Assembly (NCBI RefSeq): GCF_008831285.2
Contig: NC_045147.1
Coordinates: forward strand, 8,650,334 to 8,714,333
Direction of reading: 5' to 3'
From: Nymphaea colorata
Lineage: Eukaryota; Streptophyta; Magnoliopsida; Nymphaeales; Nymphaeaceae
DNA length: 64,000 nucleotides
The number at the start of each line of letters is the position of its first letter. The stretch's first letter is position 1. Both the position numbers and the translations under genes were made by a program. The notes below the pieces were generated by a model that ran no database searches, was not told the origin of the DNA, and was given only the letters and a program-made list of their open reading frames with translations. This document shows, in pieces, positions 1-11,906 of the stretch.

Positions 1-69
1 GTTATTCTCTAGCTTGTCATTTTTACAAGTATACTCCTTTTGAGACTATCAATTAACCCTCCCCTCAGC

Positions 70-433
70 CTACACCTTGCTGTCGAGGTGAGAAGCTTGG
101 GAAACGTTCTTCAATCTGCAAAGAGTCGTCCCGTGTACATGCAGGGGCTCCTTCACCTTGCCATTCGACTTACCACTGAATTGATGAGTGCCTTCTCTTG
201 CTTGTTCATCTCTGTTGTAAGATTCTAAAGGGAAAAATGCTTTTAGGAGGAGACTGCTCGATAAGTGGAAGTGAAATTTGAGTAGGAGCAAACTGATGGC
301 AAGGTTTCAGCCTGGAAACATGAAAGACTGGGTGGATCGAGCTGTCTTCTGGCAGCAGGAGTTTGTAGGCCACCTGGTTTATTCTTTCAATGACTTTAAA
401 AGGGCTTGAATACCTGGGTGAAAATTTGTGCAC
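70..433 (-). pseudogene. integrase C-terminus and relic chromodomain
   Basis: Minus-strand 433-290 encodes LSPRYSSPF-like and VAYKLLLP...IHPVFHVSRLK motifs, the C-terminal module of chromoviral integrases. Downstream (240-75), pieces in two alternating frames match the second half of a plant retrotransposon chromodomain: a WQGEG block, an ERFPSF block and a terminal HLDSKV followed by a stop. At least two frameshifts are needed to connect them, so this is a decayed chromodomain, which in intact elements targets integration to modified chromatin. A purine-rich tract on the minus strand near 50-65 may be the polypurine tract. The LTR beyond it is not resolvable. Confidence 0.65.
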
Positions 434-659
434 TCTAGCAGATCTGCGTTTTATCTTTCCCTTTGAAAAATTCTTCCAAATTAGAGCATCAACATTATAT
501 GTTTATGCATTCTCTTCTTATCGCTGCTCCATTCGGTTTTGGGCAGCTGCAAGCCTTTCCTTGACGAGTAACCATCTTATCTCGGCTGATCAACAGTTTA
601 TCTACCTCATTCAACTGATCAATGCGAGGCTGAAATCTGCGCAAGTCCAGAGGAGGTCT

Positions 660-1621
660 CCCGTAGACGACTTCAAATGGTGAAAGCCTTGTAGAGGGTT
701 GGGAAGCTATGTTATAGCAATATTCAGTCCAAAATAGGTAGTCAACCTAGTTATGGGGCTGGTTTTCTGTGTAGCAGTGCAGGTAACTCTCCAAACTTTT
801 GTTAGTAATCTCTATTTGACCATCAGTTGGTGGATGGTATGCAGTGCTGTGGTTCCTTGCAGCTTGAAATAATGTTGCTATAACTGACTAAGGAATAGAG
901 GGTCCCTGTCGCTGATTATAGACTTAGGCATTCCATGGAGTTTACATACATTTTCTTGGAATGCTCTATCTACTTCTTTGGCAGTGTAAGAGCGAGGCAA
1001 AACGATGAAATTCGCGTACTTTGACAGTTTATCAATCACAACGAAGATGATAAATTTACATCTGGATTTTGGGAGTCCTTTGAAAAAGTCAAGCGACATT
1101 TCTTCCCAAATGCGAGAGGGAATAGGTTGCAACAGGCCTGCAGGCTTGAGAGTTTCATACTTGTGTCTTTGGCATGTGAGGTACACCTTCACATCACTCT
1201 CTGCTCTCATCATGCCAGGCCAATAGAATGTACAACTAATTCTTTGGTATGTTCTTTCAACTCCTTGGTGCCTAGCTTCCAACGCATTGTGAAATTCGAA
1301 CAATAGTTGATCCACCAAATCAGACAGAGGAGGAACAAAAATTCTGTCCTCATAGTAAAGATACAAAGCTCTCAAATTATACTCGTAAGTGCAAATAGTA
1401 TTCAAGTCCAGTCCTCTTCTAATTTCTTGCAACACCATTGAGGCATGGTGTTCATTTTCCAGCTCTCTCCAGATGTCAGCTATGTTTTGCATAAGCTTGC
1501 ACAGCTTAGCGTCCGAGTGGTCAATAGTCTCCTTTTCCTTGTTTGGAGATAGTCCATCAGTCACAACATTTTTAGTTCCCTTTTTGTGAAGGACTTCAAA
1601 TGTGTATGTGTATCCCAACAA
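660..1621 (-). pseudogene. integrase, zinc-binding and catalytic core (Ty3/gypsy)
   Basis: The longest piece is a 247-residue open frame at 878-1,621. Its first about 25 residues are the RNase H tail, followed by the linker. The integrase zinc-binding region then shows HQGVERTYQRI, FYWPGM and TCQRHK. The first cysteine of the usual C-x2-C pair appears replaced by tyrosine. The catalytic core shows SLDFFKGLP (first Asp) and IISDRDPLF (second Asp). The frame then breaks, and the block with the catalytic Glu (PTDGQIEITN) lies in another frame near 800-840. It would have inserted element cDNA into chromosomes, but the frameshift after the second Asp inactivates it. Confidence 0.8.
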
Positions 1622-2840
1622 TTTGAGGACTCATTTCTATAGGGTGCGGGTGAGAACTCGTTGTTGTACAAAGTAGTACAGGTTGCTATGGTCACTATAC
1701 ACCAAGAACTTGCACCCTAGGATGTAAAGCTGCCATTTCTAAACTGCCAATACCAATGCAATGAGTTTTCATTCATAGGCTGACTTACCCTTGAAATTTG
1801 TCCCTCATCATTTTGCTGAAATATGCTCTCCGTGTTTGTCTTGGGTTAGAACTGCCCCAACCCCTAGATTTGATGCATCAGTCTCTACTGCAAATGGCTT
1901 GCTTAAATTGGGTAGGGACACCAGTGCTTTTGTTATCACTTCTTTCAACTGATCAAAGGCTCCCAACCTGATATCATTCCACTCCTGTTTATTTTTCTTA
2001 ATAATATCAGTTAAGGGTGCTGCTATTTTTTCAGAATCCTTCACTAATCTTCTGTAGTGTCCAGCCAGTCCCATAAAATCTCTCATTCCCTTCATGTTGC
2101 CTATTGTCTGTAAGTTGCCACTTCTTGATGACAGCTACCTTGTCATCCTCCATGTGCACTCCATTGTTGGTTAGTTTATGCCCCAAGTAGGTGACTTGGA
2201 TCATGCCGAAGGAGCATTTGGAAGCCTTAGCTTGTAGCTCGTAGAGTCTCAAATATCTGCAACATGCTTCTCACATGTGCTAAGTATGGTTCTTCATTTT
2301 AGCTATGACAAGTATATCGTCCAAGAACACCAGACACATTAGTGCAAATAAGGGTGGAATATTTGGTTCGTTAAGACTTGAAAGGTAGAGAGAGTATTGG
2401 TAAGGCCAAAAGGCATTACTCTAAATTCGTAATGACCATAAGTCTGAAATGCTGTCCTGAGGGCATCTTTAGGATCCATCCTAATTTGATGGTACCCCTC
2501 TCACAAATTCAATTTAGTGAAAATTGTTGTACCAAACAGTTCTTCCAAGAGCTCATCAACAATAGGAATGAATACCAATTTTTAATCATTATAACATTCA
2601 ATGCCCCGTAGTCTACACAAAAGCACCATGTACCATTTTTCTTCTTCTTCACCAATAGAGCTACAAAAGAATAAGGACTATTGTTGGGTGTTATAAACCC
2701 CTTCCTTCAGCATTTCCCTCACTAATTTTTCAATCTCTTCTTTTTGAGAGTGGTTGTAGAAATATGGTCTCAGTTTGATAGGGGAGGAAATAGGCTCAAC
2801 TTTTATTTTACGATCCAAGATTTGACAAGTGCTAATGTTT
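1560..2840 (-). pseudogene. reverse transcriptase and RNase H relic (Ty3/gypsy chromovirus-like)
   Basis: Fragments in shifting minus-strand frames give reverse transcriptase landmarks in order: a start like FYNHSQKEEIEKLV, the EGYHQIRM and MPFGLTN blocks, and the active site FLDDIL (FLDD codons at 2,316-2,327). The thumb/tether follows (GLAGHYRRLVKD near 2,080), then RNase H with FAVETDASNLGVGAVL near 1,890 and the terminal TYTFEVLHKKGTKNVVTDGLS near 1,600. The family needs one continuous pol frame. Here there are several frameshifts and stops, so this is a relic. The FLDD variant is common in plant Ty3/gypsy elements and is not a defect. Confidence 0.8.
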
Positions 2841-3229
2841 TTGGTTTTTGAAATACAACAAAAAACCCTAGAAAGACTAGCTTGAGCCTTTTGGAGAAAG
2901 CATCTTTATTCCCAAAACTGCCTCCCCTTTCAGTCCCTTAATTGTCATTAATAAAAAATCTAGTCCTTCAGTCCTTATTCTTGCTGCAGGATTCTTCACT
3001 TCTTTACTGGCCTGCAATTCCTGTCACTTTCCCTCCCCTTGGAACTTCACTGACATGTTTTCAAAGTCCCATTCACCTTGCCCAATTGCTTTAGTCACCG
3101 GATACCCAGTACTAGGTCTATGCCTCCCATATCTAAGGGATATAGTTCTACATTGAAACAGTATCCTTGTATTTCTATCATCTCGTTAGCACATCTTCCT
3201 TGGTAGGTTAGCAAGCTGCCATCACCCAG

Positions 3230-3945
3230 CACCATGCGAAATTCTGGCTTTTCCAGATCGCAACACCTGTATTCACAGTTTTATCACATACAAAGTTATG
3301 CATAGAACCTGTGTCCACTAGTATACTGTCTTCAAACCCTTTGAGTTTGCCTTCTAAATGCATCAGCTAGAGCTTATGGTTCCCTGTTAAGGCATGAAAC
3401 AAGATTTTTGGCATCGCTTCCATTTCACGTTCTTCATCTACCATGTGTACTGCTCCCACATCCTTGACTGTTACACTAGTCCCTTCATCTACCAAATACA
3501 TGTATAATTTCTTGCACACATGACCTAGTACCCACTTTTCCTCACATTGGAAACATGATTCTCTCTTCCTTCTGCCTGAATTTGGTCTGGATTGAGATAC
3601 TTCACCAAAATAATTCCAACTATTTGTGTTTCTGGTCACAAGAGGAGGCTCACTATCTCATTCATAGCTGATGGCATCTTCCCATAAACAATCCTAGAGA
3701 CCCCCTAGTTGCAGCTGCTCTTCCCCATCTTCTGGATTCTTCTTCTACAACTCTAGCAAGTTCAAAGCACTCCAATAGGGCAAGGGGCATGAAGCTTGAA
3801 TCTCTCTCTTAATATCTTCTTTCAAACCCCCAGGGAAGGCCCCTACCAGACTCCGACCGGTCATCCCTGAACCATGTTGTCAATTTCTTCAAACTCTAAC
3901 TAGTACGTGACAACTTCTCCATTCTACCGCATTTTACAGAGGGCA
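3230..3945 (-). pseudogene. gag C-terminus with zinc knuckle, plus aspartic protease (Ty3/gypsy)
   Basis: The minus strand around 3,640-3,945 encodes a gag-like segment with the pattern GGLKEDIKREIQ, typical of the retrotransposon gag domain. It is followed at 3,590-3,530 by a knuckle of form C-x2-C-x7-H-x-C (CFQCEEKW...GHVC), the nucleic-acid-binding motif seen in plant chromoviruses. Further along, the protease active site is visible as LVDTGSMHNFV with DTG at 3,307-3,315. These parts are in different frames with stops between them, so no functional polyprotein is made. The N-terminal half of gag is absent. Confidence 0.75.
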
Positions 3946-3948
3946 ACT

Positions 3949-3972
3949 TTATATATATATATATATATATAT
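3949..3972. repeat. (TA)n microsatellite at a recombination junction
   Basis: About twelve TA units. Left of it is chromoviral gag; right of it is the middle of an F-type LTR, which carries a TA tract at the equivalent position in its other copies (for example 31,759-31,777). The tract is therefore the point where two unrelated elements are joined. Confidence 0.8.
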
Positions 3973-4483
3973 GACAGCTTGTGAAAATGAGGTTTAAATC
4001 AAATAGAGAAGAGAAATGATTTTAGAAAGAGAGGGAGATTTTGAAATGAAATACATGTATATATATTCATATATACATATACGAGAGTTTGTAAAAAAAT
4101 ATGTTAAATCAAAGAGATAAAGACAAAGAAAGACATTTATGTGCACGTATATGTATATAACATGTATATACGCATATGTCTTCATGTGTGTTAAAATCAA
4201 GAAATGACCTAAAAATATCCGACTTCAATTTTGATGTAGGCCGGAGGGAAACTTGGGCTCATGCAGAAACCTAAGTTAAGTCTCTAAAGACGCATTAAAG
4301 AGGGTATTTGCTTTTGAAAATCTTTTGGAAAATATGATTTCAATCACAAGAAAATTTAGTTCTCCCATTGTTTGGTATGGAAGAAAATCAAACATTCATA
4401 AAATAAAGAACAACATAAGAAAACACTCATTGGGGTCCCCAATCAGGTGATAAAGAAATAAACTAAGCGTAAAAATGGCATGA
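3973..4483 (-). repeat. F-type LTR fragment, left part (split by the Tat insertion)
   Basis: It aligns base for base with 31,780-32,275, 28,480-28,980 and 35,945-36,475, including the shared GAAATGAC...ATATCCGACTTCAATTTTGA segment and the AAACTAAGCGT block. It stops at the CATGA target site of the 15.8-kb Tat element and resumes at 20,257. The first part of the LTR is missing. Orientation is minus, judged from the LTR with primer site at 35,046. Confidence 0.85.
4479..4483. repeat. target site duplication CATGA (left)
   Basis: CATGA directly before the LTR start TGTTCGC. The identical 5-mer follows the other LTR at 20,252-20,256. Removing the element and one copy restores a continuous F-type LTR (TGGCATGA|GGAATGCAT), as in the uninterrupted copies. 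Confidence 0.9.
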
Positions 4484-7187
4484 TGTTCGCATCCCACCCT
4501 TTCTCAAAGGGCATCGAAATGCGAATCAGCAAAATTCTTTCAAAATTAGGGTTTTGAAGAAAAACATTTAAGAGAAAGGGATTCGCCTGTCAGTACGAGG
4601 TGTAACTGTTTCTGCCACCTTTAACAAGGGTAATTGGACCAAGGACTAAGGATCATTTGGATCATGTACAAGTTATTGATGTAAATCTTATATGCTTGTG
4701 CATTGAGGTTTCGGATTCAAGAACCAAAATTCATTTTGAATAAGTGATTTGAACTTATTTTGAAAATGAATTTGAAGATTGGAGGGTTTTCAAGTTGATT
4801 TAAAAACCTTTGTTTTGGTGTCATTTGATTTGAAATCCACAATTCTTGAGGATTTTGAAGATTTGAAATTGAGTTCTTTATTGCAAACTCAAAATTATTC
4901 AGGAGTTGAAATTGTGACCGTCTTATGATCAAAATTGATTTTGAATTATTCTTTTGCCAAATCATGTGATTTGGTCCAAGATATTTAGAAACATGTGATT
5001 TGGTTAGGTAGAACTCATTCTTTTGATGAAACATAGACATCAAATTGTTAGAAAACGTGTTGTTTTCTAAACATATTTTGGCCAAGATTGTGAATGCATT
5101 GCTTATGTTTTCTTTTGAAGTTAAGTGAAGTTTACAAATTCTTGTTGCAATATAACTTGGTCACTTTTTGCAACTCAAATTTGAATCACTTAATTTCTTG
5201 AGAATGTGCATGTGGTGTTATTGATTTTAAGTGAAAGTGAATGCATCGAATAGAAAGGGAAACTAAATGAGACATTCATTATTCTCTCTCTCATAATCTC
5301 TCAAAGTCCATTCATATAAAACATTCATTCTTTACTTTCTCACAATCTCTCAAAATCCATTAATTGTAATCACACATCATACAATCTATATATGAAGATT
5401 GATTTTGATTAAAATGTAGAACTTTTTCTAAATGTGTTCATCACATTATTAAGCACATGAATTAGAGATGCAGTCCACAAGCTTGAGTCATGGATGAGAA
5501 ATTCAAAACAATTAAGAATTACGCAAATGAGGATGAAATCAAACATTAAAATATAAAGAAAACGTAAATATCGTCATTTTTCCTCAAAATTGTCATAAAA
5601 AATCAGATTTTATTCTGATTTAAATGGATTAAAATTAAAATATTGATTCTAAGAGTGTTTGACTCTTGAAAAATGATGAAATTCAATTTTACTTCATATG
5701 AACTAAACATCCAAGTTGGCAAAAATCATGTGTCATATGTTCTCATTCATGTCATGGAGTTCTGAGAACCTTTCTCCAAAATCAAACAAAATTTGAAATT
5801 CTTATCATAGAAGATCTATTCATTTCTTGGACTATTAAAACACTTTTGATCTTGTTCTTTAAGGGAGCAAAGATTAGGGTTTTTGAAGTATGATCTTACA
5901 TTGTTCTTGAGACTCAATCAATCACATGTAAATCAGAAAATTGGTGAATAAAATCAGAAATTTCTAAAAGGCTTTTAGGGAGCCGATTAGGTAGGGCTAG
6001 AACCTTTTTATTGTTCTTCAAAATGTAGCCATTTTGTGGCAGAAAATTGACATCTCCAATATATAAAATTTAACATTCTTAAGCTAATTCCTACAAAACA
6101 AGGTCTGATTTCAACAACTTACATACACCTTACATATGGATTGCTGAAATTAAACAAATTTTAAGATGAAATGAAAGTGATTTCATAGCTTTGTACTACG
6201 AAAATCAATAAAATGATGAATTTTTTTAAAACCCAGTTTGGAAACGTGTTTCAACCCGATTTTAAGAAAGGAAAACGATTTTTAACAAGAGATTGCACAT
6301 GTATGTATATAACAATATATACATATATGTACTTTACTCTTCAAAATAAAATTTTATCGAGGGACCGCGTAACTCACGAATCATGATGATTCATGGTTGG
6401 GTTCTTTTACGTAGGAAGATTGAAAACTTGTTTCAAATCTCCTCTACCACCATTGATCAAATAAATCAGAAGACATGGATCAAAATGACTTAAAATGAGA
6501 AGGAAAAAAAAATAATGCTTAAGCTAGTGTGTCCATAATTTCGCAATGCAAAGATAGATTACATTCATGACAATGCATCCATCATTAATAGGTTTTTTCA
6601 TTATATATATTGCAGAAAAATCACTCTCTCACCGCGGGATTCTCTCATGGTGGGGAGTTTGTTCAAAATGGTTTTTATGGGTTCATCTTTTTAGAAAAAC
6701 TGACTCATGCATGCATTATGCATTAACATGTATATTTAATCGTAGGTTTTCCCTAGCTAGACATCATTCTCAGATATAAAATAAATGAAAATAAAACCCT
6801 CCCACAAATTGTTGAAATTAAAATGAACCAACAAGAAGCTAAAGTAGATGACCAATGAGTTAAAATCACCTACCTTGTGGTCGGTCTTGATGTTTGATCT
6901 TCTTCTTCACTTGTTTTCTAAATCGAGCAATCATAAGCAAGAATCCAAGCTTGGATTCGAGCTTAGCAAAGCTAGAAGAAGAATAGCTTGCTTGCTGAAA
7001 TTTGTAGTGGGAAAGAGAGCACCCTAACTTAGCAAAATCAATGGAGAGAATAGAGGAAAATGGAAGAAAGGGGAAAAGGGGCTTGGACGAATTTTTCTTC
7101 TTCTCCTTGGCTTCTCCTTCTTAGCTCCTTAGCTGCAGTAATTTTATGCAATACTCAAAAATTCGTCCTCCCCTTGGTTGCCAAGGG

Positions 7188-7202
7188 AGGGTTTATATAG
7201 AG
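7188..7202 (-). promoter_or_regulatory. LTR TATA box (3' LTR copy)
   Basis: Minus-strand CTCTATATAAACCC, a consensus plant TATA box, conserved in the 5' LTR at 18,781-18,795. Transcription would start about 30 bp downstream on the minus strand. Confidence 0.6.
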
Positions 7203-8303
7203 GAAAAGAAGGGTTCAACCACCTTCTTTAATTTGCCTTGGAAGTTTAATCAATGCTTAGGGAGTTGGAAAATGAATTAAATGAATTTGATCATTCTTAT
7301 CCCACTTACATGAGCTAGGTGGGCTGGGCTAGCTTTGGTCAAAATTTTGGATGAAAATGCCCTTGCACAGGGTTTTGCCTTATTTTGTGCTATTTATTTT
7401 TTCCTTTGTTTGAAATCAAGCTTGTTAGGTTAAACCTAATTACTAAGCTCTAAATGTTATTGAATGATGACAATTCAATTAGAATTTGAATAAATTTTGA
7501 AAATTCTATCAAATTTGGTTCGAAAAGGGTATTTTCGTCTAAAACTTGATTGAAGATGGATTTCAATTGAATCAAACTTTGGTTTGAAATATTGAATTTT
7601 AATTTCATATTTGATTTATACATTTGACAAATCTAAATGTATATGTGCATTTCATAAACCAATTTAGGCTCTGTAATCTCAATTTGCTCATAAAAGGGCA
7701 AAATTATCCAGATAGGTAAAATTTGTCCAATTGACCAAAGCCAAAGCTCATTTGTGAGTAGTTTGACTTTGTTTGAGGTAGTTTCATAAATTTGAACTAG
7801 GAAATATCTTAATTGAGCAAAATTGTACTTTGATTGAGTTTAGTCAAAGTGAATTCGATTTGGTCAAAGTCTTTTTTCATCCACTGATTGGGTCGTGGGA
7901 CAGACCTACCCTTTTGAGTGAGCTAAGGCCATGTTGAACGAGCCTTGCTGAAATTGGCACCACATTTGGGTGCACTAGGGTCAAACCTACTTGAATTAAG
8001 TGGGTTTGACCAGCCTAGTGATTGCTTCTTGGAGATTGACCCTTCCATGAAGAGGACCTAGTTAAGGAAGAGAGAGAGACATAAATGTCTCTCTTTTCCT
8101 AGGTTACTTGTTATGATTTCATTTATTTCTCCTTGAAAATGATTTTTTTATTTAATTGAGAGAAAATATATTTTTCTTTTTTTTAAATGGGGGGTGCGTG
8201 ACCCTTGGGGGGCTCTTGACCACACATGCTAGGTGGGGCCCACCGTGGGTTCCACGTAGCATTATGGACTTAATTAGATCCAATTCTCTTATTTAAATCA
8301 GCA

Positions 8304-8441
8304 ATTGGATATGGATTTCAAATGACATTTGTAATTGAATTTGGATTTCAAATGACATTTGTAATTGAATTTGGATTTCAAATGACATTTGTAATTTAAT
8401 TTGGATTTCAAATGACATTTGTAATTGAATTTGGATTTCAA
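8304..8441. repeat. 30-bp minisatellite in the 3' LTR
   Basis: Four complete copies plus a partial copy of a 30-bp unit built on GGATTTCAAATGACATTTGT. The 5' LTR has only three complete units at the matching position, so copy number changed after insertion. Confidence 0.85.
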
Positions 8442-8628
8442 ATCTTCATTTTGTCATAGCTTGGATTCATAATCCTACATTGGGATTCATGTCACGAGAT
8501 GAATTCATGATTTAAATCTAAATTGTTCTTTAAATTCGAAATTGGCTTTGCAATTGCATTTTACACAATTTTTTGTAAAATTTTAACATTGCTTCAATTT
8601 TGGTGTGAAAAAATTTGGGGTGTTAACA

Positions 8629-8646
8629 AATGCCTCTCTTTGCTGT
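8629..8646 (-). other. polypurine tract
   Basis: On the minus strand AGCAAAGAGAGGCATT lies directly before the 3' LTR start TGTTAACACC. This is the expected site and composition for the plus-strand DNA primer. The F-type element has the close variant AACAAAGAGGGGCATC at the same place. Confidence 0.7.
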
Positions 8647-9640
8647 TAAGCAAGTTGAAGAATTTGCTTCATAGCAAAGATTTACGCACCAATTTTTTTT
8701 GCAAATTATTTGGAAAATCGATTTTTCAAATCATCCTCATTGGAGGGGAAATGCTAGGCATAGACCTGAAATAAGAAGATTTTCCTCTATCTCACTGGAG
8801 ACTCTGTAGAGAAACTAATGTTGGTTGGAAAGTTTACAATTGTGAAAGTTTTTGCATTCGATGCTTCGAGAACTTAGCCCTTGACGCCTTTGAGACCATT
8901 GGCAAGCGCTTTTTCTTTCCTTTTTACTTAGTTTTTGATCTATTGGCTTTAGCTTTTCAATTTTGATTTTCTTTTTGAGCCAACCTTCACTCTTGGGGGA
9001 AATTCCTCACCACCCCAAAGCTACTACTATGTATTCCGCTTTGGTGGTTTTGTGTAGTTTGTTTTGTGCAATATCAAGTCTATTGGGCTTTCTTCTGAAC
9101 CCTTGTAGTGAGCTTTGGGCCGGTAACTCCCAAACCAGTTGGCCTTAGGGTACCAAGTGTAAAACACTCATCAGGCTTACTTACTCGAATTCAGAAGGCT
9201 TTATGAGACTTAATATAAGCAAAATGTTCATGGATTGCTTTTTAGCTTCACAGTGTAAGCATAGGTCATATACCCACCCACGCCTATAGAGCATTAAACC
9301 AGAGGAACAACTACACTCACTCTGAGTTCATCACTCAACTCATTTTGTTTGATAGTCTTTTCTTAGCATCTTGCCAAAGTCTTTTGGGCCACAAGGGCTT
9401 TTTCTTGTGGCGTCTCATGCTAGACCTTTACAACTGCTCAATTGTTGGGCCCAACATTAATTTTTGTATGTTAATCCTTCAATTTCATTGAAATTTCTTG
9501 CATATTTCAAGCCAATGCCCTCACTGTTGTCCTCAAAACATGGGCTGAGTTTGAAAATTTTGGAAATTTTGATGCATTTCTGAAACTTTCTTTAAGGGAT
9601 AGTATGCCCCTTAGTTGATCAAAGCACAACTTTTTTGAAA
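8647..9640 (-). other. non-coding 3' internal region of the Tat-like element
   Basis: About 1 kb between the polypurine tract and the integrase stop, with no frame I recognise. Part of it (roughly 8,880-9,360: TTGGCAAGCGCTTTTTCTTT, CCTCACCACCCCAAAG, AGAGGAACAACTACACTC) recurs at 45,230-45,600 in an otherwise isolated relic, so this non-coding segment belongs to the family. Confidence 0.65.
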
Positions 9641-10130
9641 TATTTGAATTGCAAATTCAAGTATAGAATTTATTAAGATGGAAAACATTAATTGGATCAG
9701 GAATTTCGACCCCATCAACCTCAATTAGCCGATAAGAATTGTGAGGTAAAACATCTTTGACGACATATGGTCCTTTCCACTTCAGTGCTTATTTTTCTTT
9801 GGGTCTACTCCTCAGTGGAACTATAGATCTTAGTAGAAGATCATTTACTTGGAATTTTCTTTCAATGACTGATTTGGCATAATGTCAGATGACTCTCTTG
9901 CGATAGACCATGCTCTACTGCTTGTAGCTTTTTCTCATCTAAGAGGTCTAATTGGGCAAGTCTCTTTTTTTGATACTTGCTACTTTGGAGTTCAATGAGT
10001 GCAGTAAATTTCATTGTTTGTTTTTGGACATGTAATGGAAGGACAAATTCTGTTTCATATACTAATACTGCTGGTGTAGCATTCGTGGTTTGAATTGTGG
10101 TTCGATACGCCCAAAGTGCATTGTGCATTT
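9640..10130 (-). pseudogene. integrase C-terminal part (Tat-like element)
   Basis: Minus-strand 10,128-9,862 encodes ALWAYRTTIQT..ATPAVLVYETE followed by a stretch ending DLLDEKKL, typical of the integrase region after the catalytic core in the Tat group. After a stop, the frame near 9,785-9,765 shows WKGPYVV, the GPY/F motif of the integrase C-terminal domain. It should be joined to the core frame at 10,204-10,803, but a frame break lies between. It is the 3' end of pol. No chromodomain follows, as expected for Tat elements. Confidence 0.8.
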
Positions 10131-10203
10131 TTTAATGCCAATCTCGGCCTGTTTCAACAGTCCTTTCTAAGACATGAATCAAAATCTTGTTGGTTGCTTC
10201 TGC

Positions 10204-10803
10204 CTAGCCATTACTTTGAGGGTAATATGGGGTGGAAAAATGATGTTGTATTTTGTATTTATGACAGAGATTGCGTACTTTCTCATTTTTAAAATGAGTA
10301 CCATTGTCAGAAACGATATAGTGCGGGATACAGAATCTACATAAAAGGTTTTTGTGAATGAAATATACTACATGTCGTCCTTTGACTATTTTAAAGTGAT
10401 TGCTTCTACCCATTTGGTGAAGTAATCTGTGGCTGCAAGAAAATACGTGTGTCCATTTGAGGCAAGTGGAACCGACTACGTCGAAGGCCCTCCTTGAGAA
10501 CGGCCAAGCTGAGCTGACCGAATGAAGGTATGTTGCTGGAGCATGAATTGATGGTGCATGCAACTGATATTTGATGCACTTTTTGAGAAATTGGTGACAA
10601 TCTTTCTGCATTGTGGGCCAATAGTACCCTGCTCTGATTATCTGTTTGACGAGGGTCTGATACCCTACATGTCTCCCACAAATTCCTTTATGGGCTTCTT
10701 GAATGACATCTAGTGCCTCATTTGCATCAAGACATCTAGCATATTCTATACTGAATCTTCTTCTGTATAAAATGTCAGCTAAAATAAAATATCTTGACGA
10801 CAT
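10204..10803 (-). pseudogene. integrase zinc-binding and catalytic core (Tat-like element)
   Basis: A 199-residue minus-strand frame. Near residues 35-75 the zinc-binding region shows HKGICGRHVGYQTLVKQI, AGYYWPTM and KKCIKYQ; the second Cys of the usual C-x2-C pair is Tyr here. The core has the FDVVG block (first Asp), IVSDNGTHF (second Asp) and, at the end, TPYYPQSNG. The catalytic Glu that normally follows QxNGxxE lies beyond the frame end. A frameshift around residues 95-110 scrambles the segment before the first Asp. It is homologous to the plus-strand relic at 25,480-26,100. Confidence 0.85.
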
Positions 10804-10917
10804 GTGTCTCAGAGTCCTTTGCTCTTTTCGAGATATTTCAGGTGGAAGTGTTTAAGTTTGGAGAAAATCCTTTATGTTTTGGTGCCATGGTATTTCTCTG
10901 CTTTCTGCTTGTAACAC

Positions 10918-11654
10918 CTATTCTAGTATGACAAAAGATGGTTGTTCGAATCTTCCAACTTCAAAGGATCTGGTAGTTTCTCCATGTTTGAATGCAATTG
11001 TAGAGCCTAAACTAGCCAAACCGTCTGCAATTGGGTTAAAGTCTCTTTTGTCATGTAAGAGTTTATATTCCTTGAATTGTCTTAAGAGGGAACTCGCTAA
11101 CTCTTGATATGAGATGAATTTCTGATCTTTGACATGCCAATCTCCATTGACCTGACTGACAACTAAAAGAGAATCTCCAAAAATGCGAACTCTTTGCACT
11201 TTAAATTTGAGAAGCATTTAGAGTCCTTGTATTAAGGCCTCGTATTCTGCCATATTATGCGTGCAGGAGAAATTCAATTTGAAGAGTAAGGAATCATTTC
11301 ATTCTCTGGTGTGATGAAAAGTATCCCAATGTCTGCCCCAGCTGTACTTTTAGATCCATCAAAATGCATCTCCCAAATTGACTTTGGTTCGGTCATTAGG
11401 ATTTGCTCATCCGAAAAATCATCATTTGTTTTAATATACTCAAATAGAGGGAAATATGCCAATTGATCTGCAATGGCTTGACCTTTGATTGATTTCTGTG
11501 ACACATATTCCAAATCATATTGCATCAGTAGAATTTGCCACTTTGCTATCCTTCCATTAAAAAATAGTTGTTCAAGGATATATTTGAGTAGATTAAGTTT
11601 GGATAAAATTTTAATTTCACATGCCAATGAGTAATACCTTAATTTTTGACACAT
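10918..11654 (-). pseudogene. RNase H remnant and second, archaeal-type RNase H (Tat-like element)
   Basis: Two adjacent minus-strand frames. 11,654-11,274 starts with the end of the original RNase H (RYYSLACEIKILSK, GRIAKWQILLMQYDLEYV, KGQAIADQLA) and then opens a new domain with MHFDGSKSTAGADIGILF. 11,217-10,918 continues it with VRIFGDSLLVVSQVNGDWHV and ANPIADGLA-like sequence (here FNPIADGLASLGS). The DGS and GDS acidic motifs placed between RNase H and integrase are the extra RNase H known from the Tat lineage. One frame break separates the two pieces. Confidence 0.85.
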
Positions 11655-11906
11655 TCATATCAAGGCTAAGCAAGTTTTTTCCATGTGCGAATACTTCTTT
11701 TCATACTGCACAAATGTCTCGCTGATGTAATAGATGGCATGTTCTATTGGACATCCTTCTTTATATTGAGCTAATAATCCACCACAAGATGAATTGTTAA
11801 CTGTGATGTAAAGAAGTAGAGGTTTCCCCAAAACTAGGGGTTTTAAAATTGGTGGGCAAAGATGATAATTCTTGATCTTTTTGAATGAAGCTTAACATTC
11901 ATGTCC

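Larger units (their letters stand above)
1..3945 (-). mobile_element. Ty3/gypsy chromovirus-like retrotransposon, truncated and decayed
   Basis: Read on the minus strand the order is gag C-terminal half and zinc knuckle (about 3,945-3,390), aspartic protease (about 3,360-3,230), reverse transcriptase (about 2,800-2,100), RNase H (about 2,095-1,560), integrase (1,500-660), integrase C-terminus (433-290) and a relic chromodomain (240-75). This order, with integrase after RNase H and a chromodomain last, is that of plant chromoviruses. The 3' LTR lies off the left edge. The 5' end of gag, the primer site and the 5' LTR are missing because the sequence switches to an F-type LTR fragment at a (TA)n tract at 3,949. 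Frameshifts between nearly every domain show the element is dead. Confidence 0.85.
4484..8628 (-). repeat. 3' LTR of the Tat-like element
   Basis: 4,145 bp, bounded TGTTCGCA...GTTAACA. It is near-identical over most of its length to 16,450-20,251. It contains a segment of about 320 bp near 6,320-6,650 that the other LTR lacks, a TATA box, and a 30-bp minisatellite near its U3 end. Small minus- and plus-strand open frames inside it look like chance frames: they are not conserved between the two LTRs and match no domain I recognise. Confidence 0.9.
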
